A stretch of 64,000 nt of DNA, taken from the NCBI RefSeq assembly GCF_000168975.1, contig NZ_AAUW01000001.1, forward strand, positions 124,001-188,000, written 5' to 3'. Of the stretch, positions 9,776-18,188 are shown piece after piece. The stretch comes from Roseibium aggregatum IAM 12614 (GTDB lineage Bacteria; Pseudomonadota; Alphaproteobacteria; Rhizobiales; Stappiaceae). The notes beneath the pieces are model-generated. The model was not told the DNA's origin. It worked only from the letters and a program-made list of their open reading frames with translations, and made no database searches. Position 1 is the first letter of the stretch; each line of letters starts with the position of its first letter. The position numbers and the translations under genes were made by a program.

Positions 9776-9813
9776 TCACACCAAGGCGTGACTTGTATCA
9801 CGGTCAGGTGTGA
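9776..9813. promoter_or_regulatory. CRP-like dyad upstream of the hydrolase-OsmC gene
   Basis: Bases 9787-9802 form CGTGA-N6-TCACG, matching the CRP-family core GTGA-N6-TCAC. This is nested inside a wider inverted repeat TCACACC (9776-9782) / GGTGTGA (9807-9813). The site is 48 bp upstream of the ATG at 9850 and 75 bp after ccmH, in the only non-coding stretch available to control the hydrolase-OsmC gene. The binding protein is inferred from motif shape only. Confidence 0.4.
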
Positions 9814-9849
9814 TTACCTGAGGTCGAACGACCGCATGGAGGCAGCAGA

Positions 9850-11100
9850 ATGGGACAGCACCCGCTGAAACTGGAATTTGACGGAGCGCACGAGGCAAGC
9901 CTCGCCGCCCGGCTGGACTTGCCTTCTGGCAACATCAGGGCGTTTGCCCTGTTTGCGCACTGCTTTACCTGCTCGAAGGACATCGCTGCTGCTCGCCATA
10001 TCGCCAGCGCGCTTTCGCAGGAAGGCATCGCCGTGCTCCGGTTCGATTTCACCGGCCTTGGCGGCAGTGGCGGTGATTTCGCCTCGACCGGCTTTTCCTC
10101 CAATGTCGAGGACCTGAAACGGGCTGCAGACTACCTGCGCCGGAACTATCAGGCCCCACAGTTGTTGATCGGACACTCGCTCGGCGGAGCCGCCGTTCTG
10201 TCCGTTGCCGCCGACATTCCCGAAGTGCGGGCCGTCGTGACGATTGGGGCGCCCTCGGACGCAGATCACGTCATCCACAGCTTCAAGGGTGAGGAAGACA
10301 CGATCCGCCAGCAGGGCCAGGGCGAAGTCTGTCTCGAAGGGCGCAGCTTCACCATCCGCAAGGAGTTTCTGGAGGATCTGGAAACCCAGTCCGTTCGGGA
10401 CAAGGTCGCAAGTCTCGGCAAGGCGCTTCTGGTGATGCACGCCCCGCTTGATGAAGTTGTCGGCATCGACAACGCCACCAGCATTTTCGTCGCCGCAAAG
10501 CATCCCAAAAGCTTCGTCTCTCTGGATACGGCGGATCATCTTCTGTCGAAAAGCCAGGACGCCGCCTATGCGGCCCGCGTGATTGCGGGCTGGGTTGGAC
10601 GCTATCTCGATCCCGTGGAGGAGAGCGCCGACGACGAGGTGAAGGACGGCGTTGAGGTGGTTGAGACCGGGCAGGGCAAGTTTCAGGTCATGGTCAACAG
10701 CGGCAAGCACCGCATGATCGCCGACGAACCAAGGGACGTCGGCGGTATCGACAGCGGCCCGTCGCCCTATGGCTTTCTGTCCGCCGCTCTTGGCGCCTGC
10801 ACAGTGATGACATTGCGTATGTACGCCGAACGCAAGGGGCTCGACGTCGACCGGATCGGCACGCGCGTTCTGCACGGCAAGGTGCATGCTGACGATTGCA
10901 AAGAGTGTTCTGAAAGCGTGAAGTCGAGAGGCGGCAAGATCGACCGGTTCGAGCGCATGATCACGCTGGAAGGAAACCTGGACGAAGCGACGCGGACCCG
11001 GATGCTTGAAATCGCCGACAAATGTCCCGTGCATCGTACCCTGGAAGCAGGCGCGGCCGTGGTGACGCGGGAAGTGCCGTCCGGCACACCGGAGGCGTGA
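9850..11100 (+). CDS. Alpha/beta hydrolase-OsmC fusion protein
   Basis: This 416-residue cytosolic protein combines two domains. Residues 1-250 are an alpha/beta hydrolase with nucleophile elbow GHSLGG and the downstream Asp/His region (MHAPLDEVVG, DTADHLL). Residues 255-416 are an OsmC/Ohr-type domain whose two cysteines lie in ALGACTVMTL and KCPVHRTLE, the positions expected for thiol-dependent peroxidase activity. The likely role is detoxification of organic hydroperoxides or acylated thiols. The fusion is a recognised bifunctional architecture in proteobacteria. A CRP-like dyad lies 48 bp upstream, and the gene converges on a DUF2336 gene. Confidence 0.9.
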   Translation: MGQHPLKLEFDGAHEASLAARLDLPSGNIRAFALFAHCFTCSKDIAAARHIASALSQEGIAVLRFDFTGLGGSGGDFASTGFSSNVEDLKRAADYLRRNYQAPQLLIGHSLGGAAVLSVAADIPEVRAVVTIGAPSDADHVIHSFKGEEDTIRQQGQGEVCLEGRSFTIRKEFLEDLETQSVRDKVASLGKALLVMHAPLDEVVGIDNATSIFVAAKHPKSFVSLDTADHLLSKSQDAAYAARVIAGWVGRYLDPVEESADDEVKDGVEVVETGQGKFQVMVNSGKHRMIADEPRDVGGIDSGPSPYGFLSAALGACTVMTLRMYAERKGLDVDRIGTRVLHGKVHADDCKECSESVKSRGGKIDRFERMITLEGNLDEATRTRMLEIADKCPVHRTLEAGAAVVTREVPSGTPEA

Positions 11101-11116
11101 TTGAAGGGAAGCGGGG

Positions 11117-11135
11117 AGGCGGCCTCAGGCCGCCT
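11117..11135. terminator. GC-rich hairpin at convergent gene ends
   Basis: AGGCGGCC (11117-11124) and GGCCGCCT (11128-11135) form a perfect 8-bp stem with a TCA loop. The loop is the stop codon of the minus-strand DUF2336 gene, read as TGA. It lies 16 bp after the stop of the + strand hydrolase. There is no U-run on either strand, so it may be a 3'-end stabiliser or weak terminator rather than a classical intrinsic terminator. Confidence 0.35.
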
Positions 11136-12204
11136 GACCTTCCAGGGTCTGCAGGCGGATTTTCATGAAGGACAGAAGCCTGCGGGCGTCACGATCTGAC
11201 AGCGACTGATAGTCGTTGGCCCAGTTTTCCGCGGTCGACTGAGGCTGCTTGTTGTGCATCGCCCGGGCCTTGCACAACGCGGTGTAATCCGCGTTTTCCA
11301 CGCCCATGGCACGGCACAGAACCGCGACGCCGGTGGAATCGTAGCGCACCATGACGTTGGTGACGTATTTCTGCTCCAGACCGGCCATTTCCGCCAGAAG
11401 GAAACAGATGTCGAACAGGTTGTTCGACAACGAAAGCTGGGTGATCGCCTTGCTGAGCGAACGTTGCCCGGCCCGGATTTCCTTCAACGTGACCTTGGCG
11501 TTGATCCGGGTCGCCTTGCGTTCCAGCTTGGAGCTGGCGACAACCTTGCTGGCCTTGTGGAAGAGATCCTGGATCAGGGTCTCGTTTTCCTGGCGCAGCT
11601 TGCGGATCTTCGCCTGCTGGGCATCCGGCATCTGGTTGATCAGTTTGTCGTAATCGGACTCGGTAATGTCCGCGCGTTCCATCATCGCGTCGCGGATTTT
11701 TTCGTCCTGCTCCGCGAGCTTGATCAGAAGACGGGAGCCCCAGTCGGAAAACTCCGCGCCGGCGTTGGCTGCAACCGATTGCTTGACCGGGCTTTCGCCG
11801 CGTTCCAGAAGCACGTCTGTAACATTGGCTTCAAGATGCTGACGTTTGGAAATTGCCAAGAGGTGACCCTGGCCCATGGTCTTGGCCAGCCGAAGGATGT
11901 CCTCGGTCTTGAGAGCATTGGAGGACGTTAGCATCGGCCGCGCAATGTCGATCTCTTCCCGGGCAAGCTCATAGGCGACCTTGTGGGAGGTGTCGTCTAT
12001 CGGCGCCAGTTGCTCGGAAATCGCCTTCTTCTGTTCAGGTTCCATGGAGGGAAGCATGCTTTCCAACACCGTGTTGAACAGAGCGATTTCTTCTGTCTGG
12101 TAACTGTTCGCGCCGCGTACAAAAAGCTCGGTAACGTGTTCCACCAGCTGGTGGCGTTTTTCCGGGGTGCTTTCCTGAGCGAGGCTGAGAAGGTCGTTGA
12201 GCAT
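11125..12204 (-). CDS. DUF2336 family protein, first copy
   Basis: This 359-residue soluble all-helical protein opens with MLNDLLSLAQESTPEKRHQLVEHVTELF, the pattern of the alphaproteobacterial DUF2336 family, whose biochemical role is not established. It has repeated leucine/charged helices and ends in RRLLSFMKIRLQTLEGQAA. A paralogue with the same start and end pattern lies at 14372-15370. A dyad 37 bp upstream of the start may control expression. No catalytic motif is visible; a scaffold or signalling role is possible but unsupported here. Confidence 0.8.
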   Translation of the reverse strand: MLNDLLSLAQESTPEKRHQLVEHVTELFVRGANSYQTEEIALFNTVLESMLPSMEPEQKKAISEQLAPIDDTSHKVAYELAREEIDIARPMLTSSNALKTEDILRLAKTMGQGHLLAISKRQHLEANVTDVLLERGESPVKQSVAANAGAEFSDWGSRLLIKLAEQDEKIRDAMMERADITESDYDKLINQMPDAQQAKIRKLRQENETLIQDLFHKASKVVASSKLERKATRINAKVTLKEIRAGQRSLSKAITQLSLSNNLFDICFLLAEMAGLEQKYVTNVMVRYDSTGVAVLCRAMGVENADYTALCKARAMHNKQPQSTAENWANDYQSLSDRDARRLLSFMKIRLQTLEGQAA

Positions 12205-12240
12205 CTTTGAGCTGTCCGTTTTTCTTACAACAGAACTACC

Positions 12241-12270
12241 GTGCAGACAGTTTACAACTGTCTAAAGCAC
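12241..12270. promoter_or_regulatory. Dyad upstream of DUF2336 gene
   Basis: AGACAGTT (12245-12252) and AACTGTCT (12256-12263) form a perfect 8-bp inverted repeat around TAC. They are bracketed by GTGC (12241-12244) and GCAC (12267-12270). The dyad is 37-66 bp upstream of the minus-strand start at 12204. It could be a repressor operator or a leader hairpin; there is no U-run after it in the transcribed direction. Confidence 0.4.
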
Positions 12271-12414
12271 AGGATGAAAAAAGGATAAATCTCTTAGGGT
12301 ATCGGTATTATTGACAGTATATGTCGCGGACTTTATCTGCGAAGGAGGCAATCTCGTTATATACTTTGCTTCGCAAGTCGTCTGAATTGTCAAGATTAGG
12401 TTGCTTTACGTAAC

Positions 12415-13095
12415 TCAGAGTTGGGGCGAGGCGCGATTTGCCGGTCCCTTCGTTTCAGCGCCTGTATCGAGGACAACCTTGTCCATTGGCACATCCCAGG
12501 GCATCGGAAAGATCGACGGGATCCTGCAAAAGGCAAATCCGATGCCGATCGTCAGTGGTTTGGCCGGCAGCGATGCCAGCGTGCGGTCGTAATAGCCGCC
12601 GCCGTTGCCGAGGCGATAGAAATGGCTGTCGACACCAACCAGTGGGGCAATCACCACCTCCGGTATCTGCGCCGCACCTTCTCCCGGCACGGGTATGTTC
12701 CAGAGGCCTCGCGTCATTGCGCATCCGGGCTGCCAGGCGCGGAAGATCAACGGCGTCTGCTTTTCCGGAACCACCGGCAGAAGAACGGTTTTACCTGCTT
12801 TGCTCAGGACCGCCATCAAGGGGCGCAAATCCGGTTCGCCGCGGATCGGCCAATAGAAGGAGATGGTCTGAAAATTCGCGGCCTCCAGCACCGGGCGAAG
12901 CTGGTCGATCAGGGCTGTCGTCTTTTCCGCCCGCTCGGCACTGTTCAGTCCCTTCCGCTTTTCATACAGGCGGGTGCGTTCGGATGCGCGGAAACGGCTG
13001 ACATCACGGAACGTCTGCTGATCCACGACAAAACCGGCAACCAGCTTGTCGGCAAAGCAGACAGGGTCTCCCGGCAGATCGACGTCATCGTTCAT
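12415..13095 (-). CDS. 5-formyltetrahydrofolate cyclo-ligase
   Basis: The enzyme converts 5-formyl-THF to 5,10-methenyl-THF using ATP, returning folate to the one-carbon pool. The 226-residue protein shows the family signature GNGGGYYDRTLA (phosphate/folate site), the basic ATP-binding motif RKGLNSAERAEK near the N-terminus, and ISFYWPIRGEPDLRPLM. The start at 13095 has the ribosome site AAGGAG 9 bases upstream. It is the second gene after the HPP/CBS gene, 39 bp downstream of it, so the two are probably co-transcribed. Confidence 0.93.
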   Translation of the reverse strand: MNDDVDLPGDPVCFADKLVAGFVVDQQTFRDVSRFRASERTRLYEKRKGLNSAERAEKTTALIDQLRPVLEAANFQTISFYWPIRGEPDLRPLMAVLSKAGKTVLLPVVPEKQTPLIFRAWQPGCAMTRGLWNIPVPGEGAAQIPEVVIAPLVGVDSHFYRLGNGGGYYDRTLASLPAKPLTIGIGFAFCRIPSIFPMPWDVPMDKVVLDTGAETKGPANRASPQL

Positions 13096-13134
13096 TCCGG
13101 ATAACTCCTTTCGGTGTCCTTGTGCCTCTCCGTG

Positions 13135-14247
13135 TCAGGCGACCTTTCTGTCCGCCACCGGCCAGACCAGTGCCTCAAGCAGAAGAGATCTGGTCAGAAA
13201 TCCCAGGAAAGTTCCATCCTGGCTCACCGGCACATGATCGAGATTATCGCGAACCATGACATGCAGTGCATCACCAAGCGGCAGGCTGCCGTCGAAAGAC
13301 GTCACGGGAGCGCGCATGATGTCCCGGGCAAGCCGGCCCGCTGGAGGACAGGGGACGTCCTGCGTGGTCCCGGTCAATTGGTGCAACAGGTCACGCTGGT
13401 CGACCAGGCCGGCAAGGCGGCCATCCGTGCCGACAACGGCAACGACCGGTTTCCCGCTTTGCTCAAGTTTGCCGACAAGGGTGTGAAAGTCCGTCTCGGG
13501 AAGAACAGTCGTATCATCCGGGCTTACGGCATCGGCGCATGAGACCCCTTCGAACGGAGGCTGGATCAGCTCTGCTTCCACCGCGGCCACGAGCCGCGCC
13601 AGGTCGACCGCGCCAAGGTTGGTCGACTGGTGAAACTTCGACAGCACACTCGACAGATTATCCTCTGTCAGTCCAAGGCGCCGCATCGGTGGAGGCCCGC
13701 TTTGCGAAAGGCTGGTTCTGAAGGGATACTTACGCCCGGAATACCGATGAAACACCAGACCGGACGCCACCAGTACGCTTGTCATGACAGCCGTGTTGAC
13801 GACCACCATCACGGCACCGACTTCCGTCAGAAGGTTCGGCGACAGCCCGATCAACAGCGCGACAGCACCGCCGGGCGGATGAAGGGCCCGGCCGAGCATC
13901 ATTGCGGCAAAGGCAAGCGCTACAGCCAGGACAGGCGCTGTTTCGGTAGGCAGCAGGCCAACCGCCACCACACCGCAAACTGCCGACAGCGTGTTGCCGA
14001 GGATCGCGGACCACGGCTGTGCGAGTGGGCTGTTCGGAACGGCAAAGACGAGGACGGCGCTGGCTCCGAGAGGAGCCATCAGAAACAGCGGCAAACTTCC
14101 ATATTCGTGCATTCCCCAGACCATCAGGGCACAGGCGCCGATGCCCGCCGCGCCGCCAAGCATGGCCAGGAATGCCTCGGCCGGCTGCGGCCACGGCAGC
14201 GCAGGAGCAAGAGCGGTCCGGAAACTTGATTTGCGGTCGGATTGCAT
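13135..14247 (-). CDS. HPP-family membrane protein with C-terminal CBS pair
   Basis: The N-terminal 170 residues form an HPP domain with about four to five membrane helices and the family motif RALHPPGGAVAL. The C-terminal part holds two CBS motifs (VVAVVGTDGRLAGLVDQRDLL, shown in part, and VPVSQDGTFLGFLTRSLL). HPP proteins have been linked to nitrite transport in plants and cyanobacteria, while bacterial CBS-fused versions are uncharacterised; adenosine-nucleotide sensing by the CBS pair is an inference. The ATG at 14247 is preferred, with AGGCGA upstream; in-frame starts at 14271 (ATG) and 14277 (GTG) remain possible. Confidence 0.85.
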   Translation of the reverse strand: MQSDRKSSFRTALAPALPWPQPAEAFLAMLGGAAGIGACALMVWGMHEYGSLPLFLMAPLGASAVLVFAVPNSPLAQPWSAILGNTLSAVCGVVAVGLLPTETAPVLAVALAFAAMMLGRALHPPGGAVALLIGLSPNLLTEVGAVMVVVNTAVMTSVLVASGLVFHRYSGRKYPFRTSLSQSGPPPMRRLGLTEDNLSSVLSKFHQSTNLGAVDLARLVAAVEAELIQPPFEGVSCADAVSPDDTTVLPETDFHTLVGKLEQSGKPVVAVVGTDGRLAGLVDQRDLLHQLTGTTQDVPCPPAGRLARDIMRAPVTSFDGSLPLGDALHVMVRDNLDHVPVSQDGTFLGFLTRSLLLEALVWPVADRKVA

Positions 14248-14371
14248 GAAAGTCGCCTGAAAAATATGCATTTGCACAAGTTCTAGGCGATTTTTACGGC
14301 GATGACTTGGATTTTGAAACTCAATTTCCGCTTTGCAGCGAAACGGATTTTCATCCCGCCAGCGTTTGCGG

Positions 14372-15370
14372 TCAGGCCGCCTGTTCGTGCTTGATGGCCT
14401 TCAGCTTGATTTTCATCAGTGTCAGAAGGCGACGGGCATCGGTGTCATCGAGCATGTGATAGTTGGTCAGCCACTTGCTGCCCGTGCTTTCGGGAAACTT
14501 CAGGTGCTTGCAGCGTTCCTTGCACACGGCCTGAAACTCCATCGCGCCGATGCCTGTGGCGCGGCAGACCGTGGCGATGCCGGTGGAGTCGAACCGGACC
14601 ATGAGGTTATGGACATATTTCATGTCGAGGCCGGAGAAGAACGAGAGCAGGGCAACCGCGTCCAGAAGGTTGTGTTCCTGGGCCAGTTGGTAAACCGCCT
14701 TGTTCAGGGTCGTCTTGCCGAGCCGGATGCCCATCAGCCAGGCTTTCGGGCTGATCTTGGATTGCTTTTTCACCAGTTCCGCACCCGCCGCGACTTCGCC
14801 GTCGTCCCGGAACAGATCCTCCAGCAACTCTTCGTTTGACTTGCGCAAGTGCCGGATGCGGTCGCCAAGCTGCTTTGGCATGTCCTTCACCAGGCTTTCG
14901 AACACCGGCATGGTGATCTCTGCGCCAAGGTTGGCAGCCAGCATGTGTTTGACTTCCTTGCCGCCACGCTTGATCAGGATGTCGCTGATGTCATTGCTGA
15001 CGTGATCGCGCTTGGCGAGGGCAAGGAGGTAACCCTGGTCCCTGGTTTCCGCAATCTTGCGCTGGTCTTCTTCGCGGAGAGACTTCGAGCGTTCCAGAAT
15101 GGCCTGGGCAACAGGCAACTCGTCGCTGGCCATGGCGGCCGCAAGTTTGGACGACATGGAGCGAACGTCTGCAAGGCGTTCCGACATCTTGCGCTTGGCG
15201 TCGAGTGCCAGAGAATCGTAGACGCCCTCAAGCATATTGTTCAGAAGGTGGGTTTCTTCAGAACCTGGATCGTCCGCGCGGGCAACAAGCAGGCCGGTCA
15301 CGTGCTCGGCGAGCTCGTGTTTTTTCTCCGAAGAACTGTCCTTAGCAAGCTTAAGAAGCGAGTCACTCAT
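14372..15370 (-). CDS. DUF2336 family protein, second copy
   Basis: This 332-residue helical protein is a paralogue of the product of 11125-12204. Both start with L-S/K-L-A followed by K-R/K-H-x-L-x-EHVT and end with an RRLL-(S/T)-(F/L)-MKI-(R/K)-L helix and QAA. They share internal patterns such as VRFDSTGIA-CRA-G (VRYDSTGVA in the first copy). No membrane or catalytic motif is visible. The two copies bracket the folate/HPP operon on the same strand, suggesting an old local duplication. Function is unknown. Confidence 0.8.
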   Translation of the reverse strand: MSDSLLKLAKDSSSEKKHELAEHVTGLLVARADDPGSEETHLLNNMLEGVYDSLALDAKRKMSERLADVRSMSSKLAAAMASDELPVAQAILERSKSLREEDQRKIAETRDQGYLLALAKRDHVSNDISDILIKRGGKEVKHMLAANLGAEITMPVFESLVKDMPKQLGDRIRHLRKSNEELLEDLFRDDGEVAAGAELVKKQSKISPKAWLMGIRLGKTTLNKAVYQLAQEHNLLDAVALLSFFSGLDMKYVHNLMVRFDSTGIATVCRATGIGAMEFQAVCKERCKHLKFPESTGSKWLTNYHMLDDTDARRLLTLMKIKLKAIKHEQAA

Positions 15371-15499
15371 GTCCGTACCCTATCGGCATAAGTTTCCCTG
15401 AATTTCCTTTATAACCTGTGAAAAACACCAATTGAGTCGTTGCCGCGAGGTATCGTCGCCAGTGTTGACCTGACTGCACCAATGCGTCATTTCACGCCC

Positions 15500-16171
15500 A
15501 TGAACGCAACTTTTATGCCGATCCTCTATTCTTTTCGCCGCTGCCCCTATGCCATCAGGGCAAGGCTCTCGATTGCCGCCAGCGGTGAACAGGTCGAATT
15601 GCGGGAAATTCTCCTGCGGGACAAGGCTCCCGAGTTTCTGGAAACCTCCCCTTCCGCGACCGTTCCCTGCCTGAAGGCCGATGACACGGTCATCGACGAA
15701 AGCCTCGAGATCATGCTCTGGGCGCTGCAACGCGCCGATCCGGAAAGCTGGCTCAGACCGGAGGAGGGCGATCTCGATGAAATGCTGGCGCAGATTGCCG
15801 ACTGCGACGGTCCGTTCAAACGCAACCTCGACCGCTACAAATACGATACGAGATATCCGGATGCGGACAGGGAAACAGAGCAAGCCGGGGCTGCGGACTT
15901 TCTCTGGCATCTGGAAAGACGTCTGACCGACAGGCCCTGGCTTTTCGGCAGCAGGGGTTCACTTGCCGATTATGCAATCCTGCCGTTTGTTCGTCAGTTC
16001 GCAAACGCGGACCGAAGCTGGTTCGACAGCCAGGACTGGACGTCCCTGAAGGCCTGGCTGGAAGCCTTCGAGAATTCTTCCCGGTTTCAATCCGTGATGT
16101 CGAAATGGAGCCCGTGGCGGGCGGGGGACACGCCGGTCTTCTTTCCTTCAGAAGCGAATCCCACGTCCTGA
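15500..16171 (+). CDS. Glutathione S-transferase family protein
   Basis: The N-terminal thioredoxin-like domain begins MPILYSFRRCPYAIRARLSI and includes TVPCLKADDTVIDESLEIMLW, the cis-Pro and gamma-glutamyl-binding Glu-Ser pattern of GSTs. The C-terminal helical domain carries WLFGSRGSLADYAILPFVRQF, a typical GST N-capping box region. The R-C-P-Y motif suggests a cysteine-type, omega-like active site rather than the Tyr/Ser type. The start is uncertain: ATG 15500 gives 223 residues and ATG 15515 gives 218. It is a lone gene diverging from the second DUF2336 gene. Confidence 0.88.
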   Translation: MNATFMPILYSFRRCPYAIRARLSIAASGEQVELREILLRDKAPEFLETSPSATVPCLKADDTVIDESLEIMLWALQRADPESWLRPEEGDLDEMLAQIADCDGPFKRNLDRYKYDTRYPDADRETEQAGAADFLWHLERRLTDRPWLFGSRGSLADYAILPFVRQFANADRSWFDSQDWTSLKAWLEAFENSSRFQSVMSKWSPWRAGDTPVFFPSEANPTS

Positions 16172-16353
16172 TTCCCCGGGCCGGGACCGTCTTGTTACCC
16201 GCCGCAGCAACCGTTTCTGTCCGCTGACGCCGGTTTTCTTGCCTGCCGATGGTCCGGCGGACAAGAAATTGCAGCTTTTTACCGCGAAAAGTCCGCGGAT
16301 TTCCTCAGGGTTTCCTGCCCGGTTCCCAACCTTACAAAACCGTAATGCCGCCG

Positions 16354-16365
16354 ACAGGCGCCTGT
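16354..16365. promoter_or_regulatory. Palindrome in degP upstream region
   Basis: ACAGGCGCCTGT is a perfect 12-bp palindrome about 100 bp upstream of the degP start. It is enclosed by the wider inverted pair CTTACA (16331-16336) / TGTAAG (16363-16368). The 294-bp gap between the GST gene and degP holds no gene. It could be an operator for envelope-stress control, but no regulator can be named. Confidence 0.25.
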
Positions 16366-16465
16366 AAGACTGGCTGACATACTTTCACTTTCGAACCTGG
16401 GGCGCTTTCCCCGCCAGCGTTCCTGGAAATGGCCTTCAAACCGTATCTCGAAAGAGGAAGACAAC

Positions 16466-17998
16466 ATGCAAAACAGTCGCTCAGTTTCTCCCCTGCGCTC
16501 CCGTCGCGCCAAATTGCTGGCAGGCGTCGTTGCGCTCGGCGCAGCCGGACTTCTGACGGCACAGACCATCGTTCCGAGCCAACTGGCTCTGGCAGATGCG
16601 GTTCGTGTCGATACCGCGGCTCCGCTGGACTTCTCCCACGTCGTCAGCGCCGTCAGCCCGGCGGTCGTTAGTGTTCAGGTCAAGCAGGCCGCAGAGCCGC
16701 GCATGATGAACTTCGATGGCGGCAACGACAGCTTCGAGGATTTCTTCAAGGGTCTGCCCGACGGTCACCCGTTCCAGCGCTTTTTCCGCGATTTCGGCGG
16801 CAAGGGTGGTGAGCAGCAGCAAAACCAGCGCCGTGCCCCGCGCCAGTACGGCATTTCCCAGGGCTCCGGCTTCTTCATCTCCGATGACGGTTACCTTGTG
16901 ACCAATCATCACGTGATTGAAAACGGCACCGAGTTCACCGTCATCGACCGGGATGGCAAGGAATACGATGCCAAGCTCATCGGCGCCGACAAGCGTACCG
17001 ACCTTGCGCTCCTGAAAGTCGATAGCGGCGACAAGTTCACCTATGTCGAATTCGCCAAGGAAGCACCGCAGGTCGGTGAATGGACCGTGGCCATTGGCAA
17101 TCCGTTCGGTCTCGGCGGCTCCGTTACGGCCGGTATCGTCTCGGCGCGCGGCCGTGACATCGGCGCAGGCCCCTACGACGACTTCATCCAGATCGATGCC
17201 CCGGTCAACCGCGGTAATTCCGGTGGCCCGGCCTTCAACATGCATGGTGAAGTGATCGGTGTGAACGCGGCGATCTTCTCGCCGTCCGGCGGCAACGTCG
17301 GTATCGCCTTCGCAATTCCGGCTTCGACCGCGCAGGATGTCATCATGGAGCTGAAGGACGACGGCACAGTCGTTCGCGGCTGGCTGGGTGTTCAGATCCA
17401 GAATGTGACCGATGACATCGCGGAAAGCCTTGGCCTCGATGAGGCCCGTGGCGCGATTGTCGCGGAAGCGCAGGAAAACAGCCCGGCTCAGAAGGCTGGC
17501 CTGCGCTCGGGCGACACCATCCTTGCCGTTGATGGCACCGAAGTGAAAGGCCCGCGCGAGCTGTCCAAGATCATTGCGGCTTACGAGCCGGACAGCAACG
17601 TGGACATCACGGTCTGGCGTGACGGTCAGAAAGAGGACGTCATCGTTACCCTTGGCCGCCTGCAGGAGCCGGATCGGGTTGCAGCCGTCCAGCCGGAAGC
17701 CGCTGAAAGCAAGACCAGCCTTGATGATCTCGGCCTGGTCCTGACCACGAAAGCCGAAGCAGGCATGGAAGGTGACGGCGTGGTTATCGCCGAAATCGAT
17801 CCAGACAGCCCGGCTGCCGAAAAGCGCCTCAACACCGGAGACGTCATCCTGGAAGTCGCCGGCATGAAGGTCAACAGCCCGTCCGATGTGCTCAAGGCAC
17901 TGGAAAAGGCGGAAAAGGATGGCCGCAAGGCGGTTCTGTTCCGGGTTGAAAGCAACAACAACACCCGGTTCGTGGCCCTGCCCATGAACCTCGCCTGA
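16466..17998 (+). CDS. degP: Periplasmic serine protease DegP/HtrA (Do family)
   Basis: DegP is a periplasmic protease-chaperone that removes misfolded envelope proteins. The 510-residue protein has an N-terminal signal sequence and a trypsin-like domain with catalytic triad His149 (TNHHVI), Asp179 (RTDLALLKV) and Ser252 (NRGNSGGPAF). Two PDZ domains follow (RGWLGVQIQNV..., and a C-terminal one with DSPAAEKRLNTGDVI). A long Q-linker (GGEQQQNQRRAPRQ) precedes the active site. It lies between ccmIEFH and a two-component system, as in rhizobial genomes where it is called degP1. Confidence 0.95.
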   Translation: MQNSRSVSPLRSRRAKLLAGVVALGAAGLLTAQTIVPSQLALADAVRVDTAAPLDFSHVVSAVSPAVVSVQVKQAAEPRMMNFDGGNDSFEDFFKGLPDGHPFQRFFRDFGGKGGEQQQNQRRAPRQYGISQGSGFFISDDGYLVTNHHVIENGTEFTVIDRDGKEYDAKLIGADKRTDLALLKVDSGDKFTYVEFAKEAPQVGEWTVAIGNPFGLGGSVTAGIVSARGRDIGAGPYDDFIQIDAPVNRGNSGGPAFNMHGEVIGVNAAIFSPSGGNVGIAFAIPASTAQDVIMELKDDGTVVRGWLGVQIQNVTDDIAESLGLDEARGAIVAEAQENSPAQKAGLRSGDTILAVDGTEVKGPRELSKIIAAYEPDSNVDITVWRDGQKEDVIVTLGRLQEPDRVAAVQPEAAESKTSLDDLGLVLTTKAEAGMEGDGVVIAEIDPDSPAAEKRLNTGDVILEVAGMKVNSPSDVLKALEKAEKDGRKAVLFRVESNNNTRFVALPMNLA

Positions 17999-18036
17999 TC
18001 AGGGACCGGTTCCGCCCCGAACCGGACCTGTGAGGC

Positions 18037-18081
18037 AAGACCGGCCTGCCCTCTGCCCCCAAACCCCGACGGGCCGGTCTT
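18037..18081 (+). terminator. Probable terminator after degP
   Basis: AAGACCGGCC (18037-18046) and GGCCGGTCTT (18072-18081) form a perfect 10-bp stem ending in a short T run, 38 bp after the degP stop. The loop is long (25 nt), so efficiency is uncertain. Confidence 0.45.
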
Positions 18082-18188
18082 TGCCAAGGGTTTATCTGCT
18101 AAACCCTGACTGACTGGCGGCGGCGACTCTCACATCCATCGCCGCCGCCAGCATTTTCTTTAGGGCCAACTCAAGCTAAAAGGATGGG

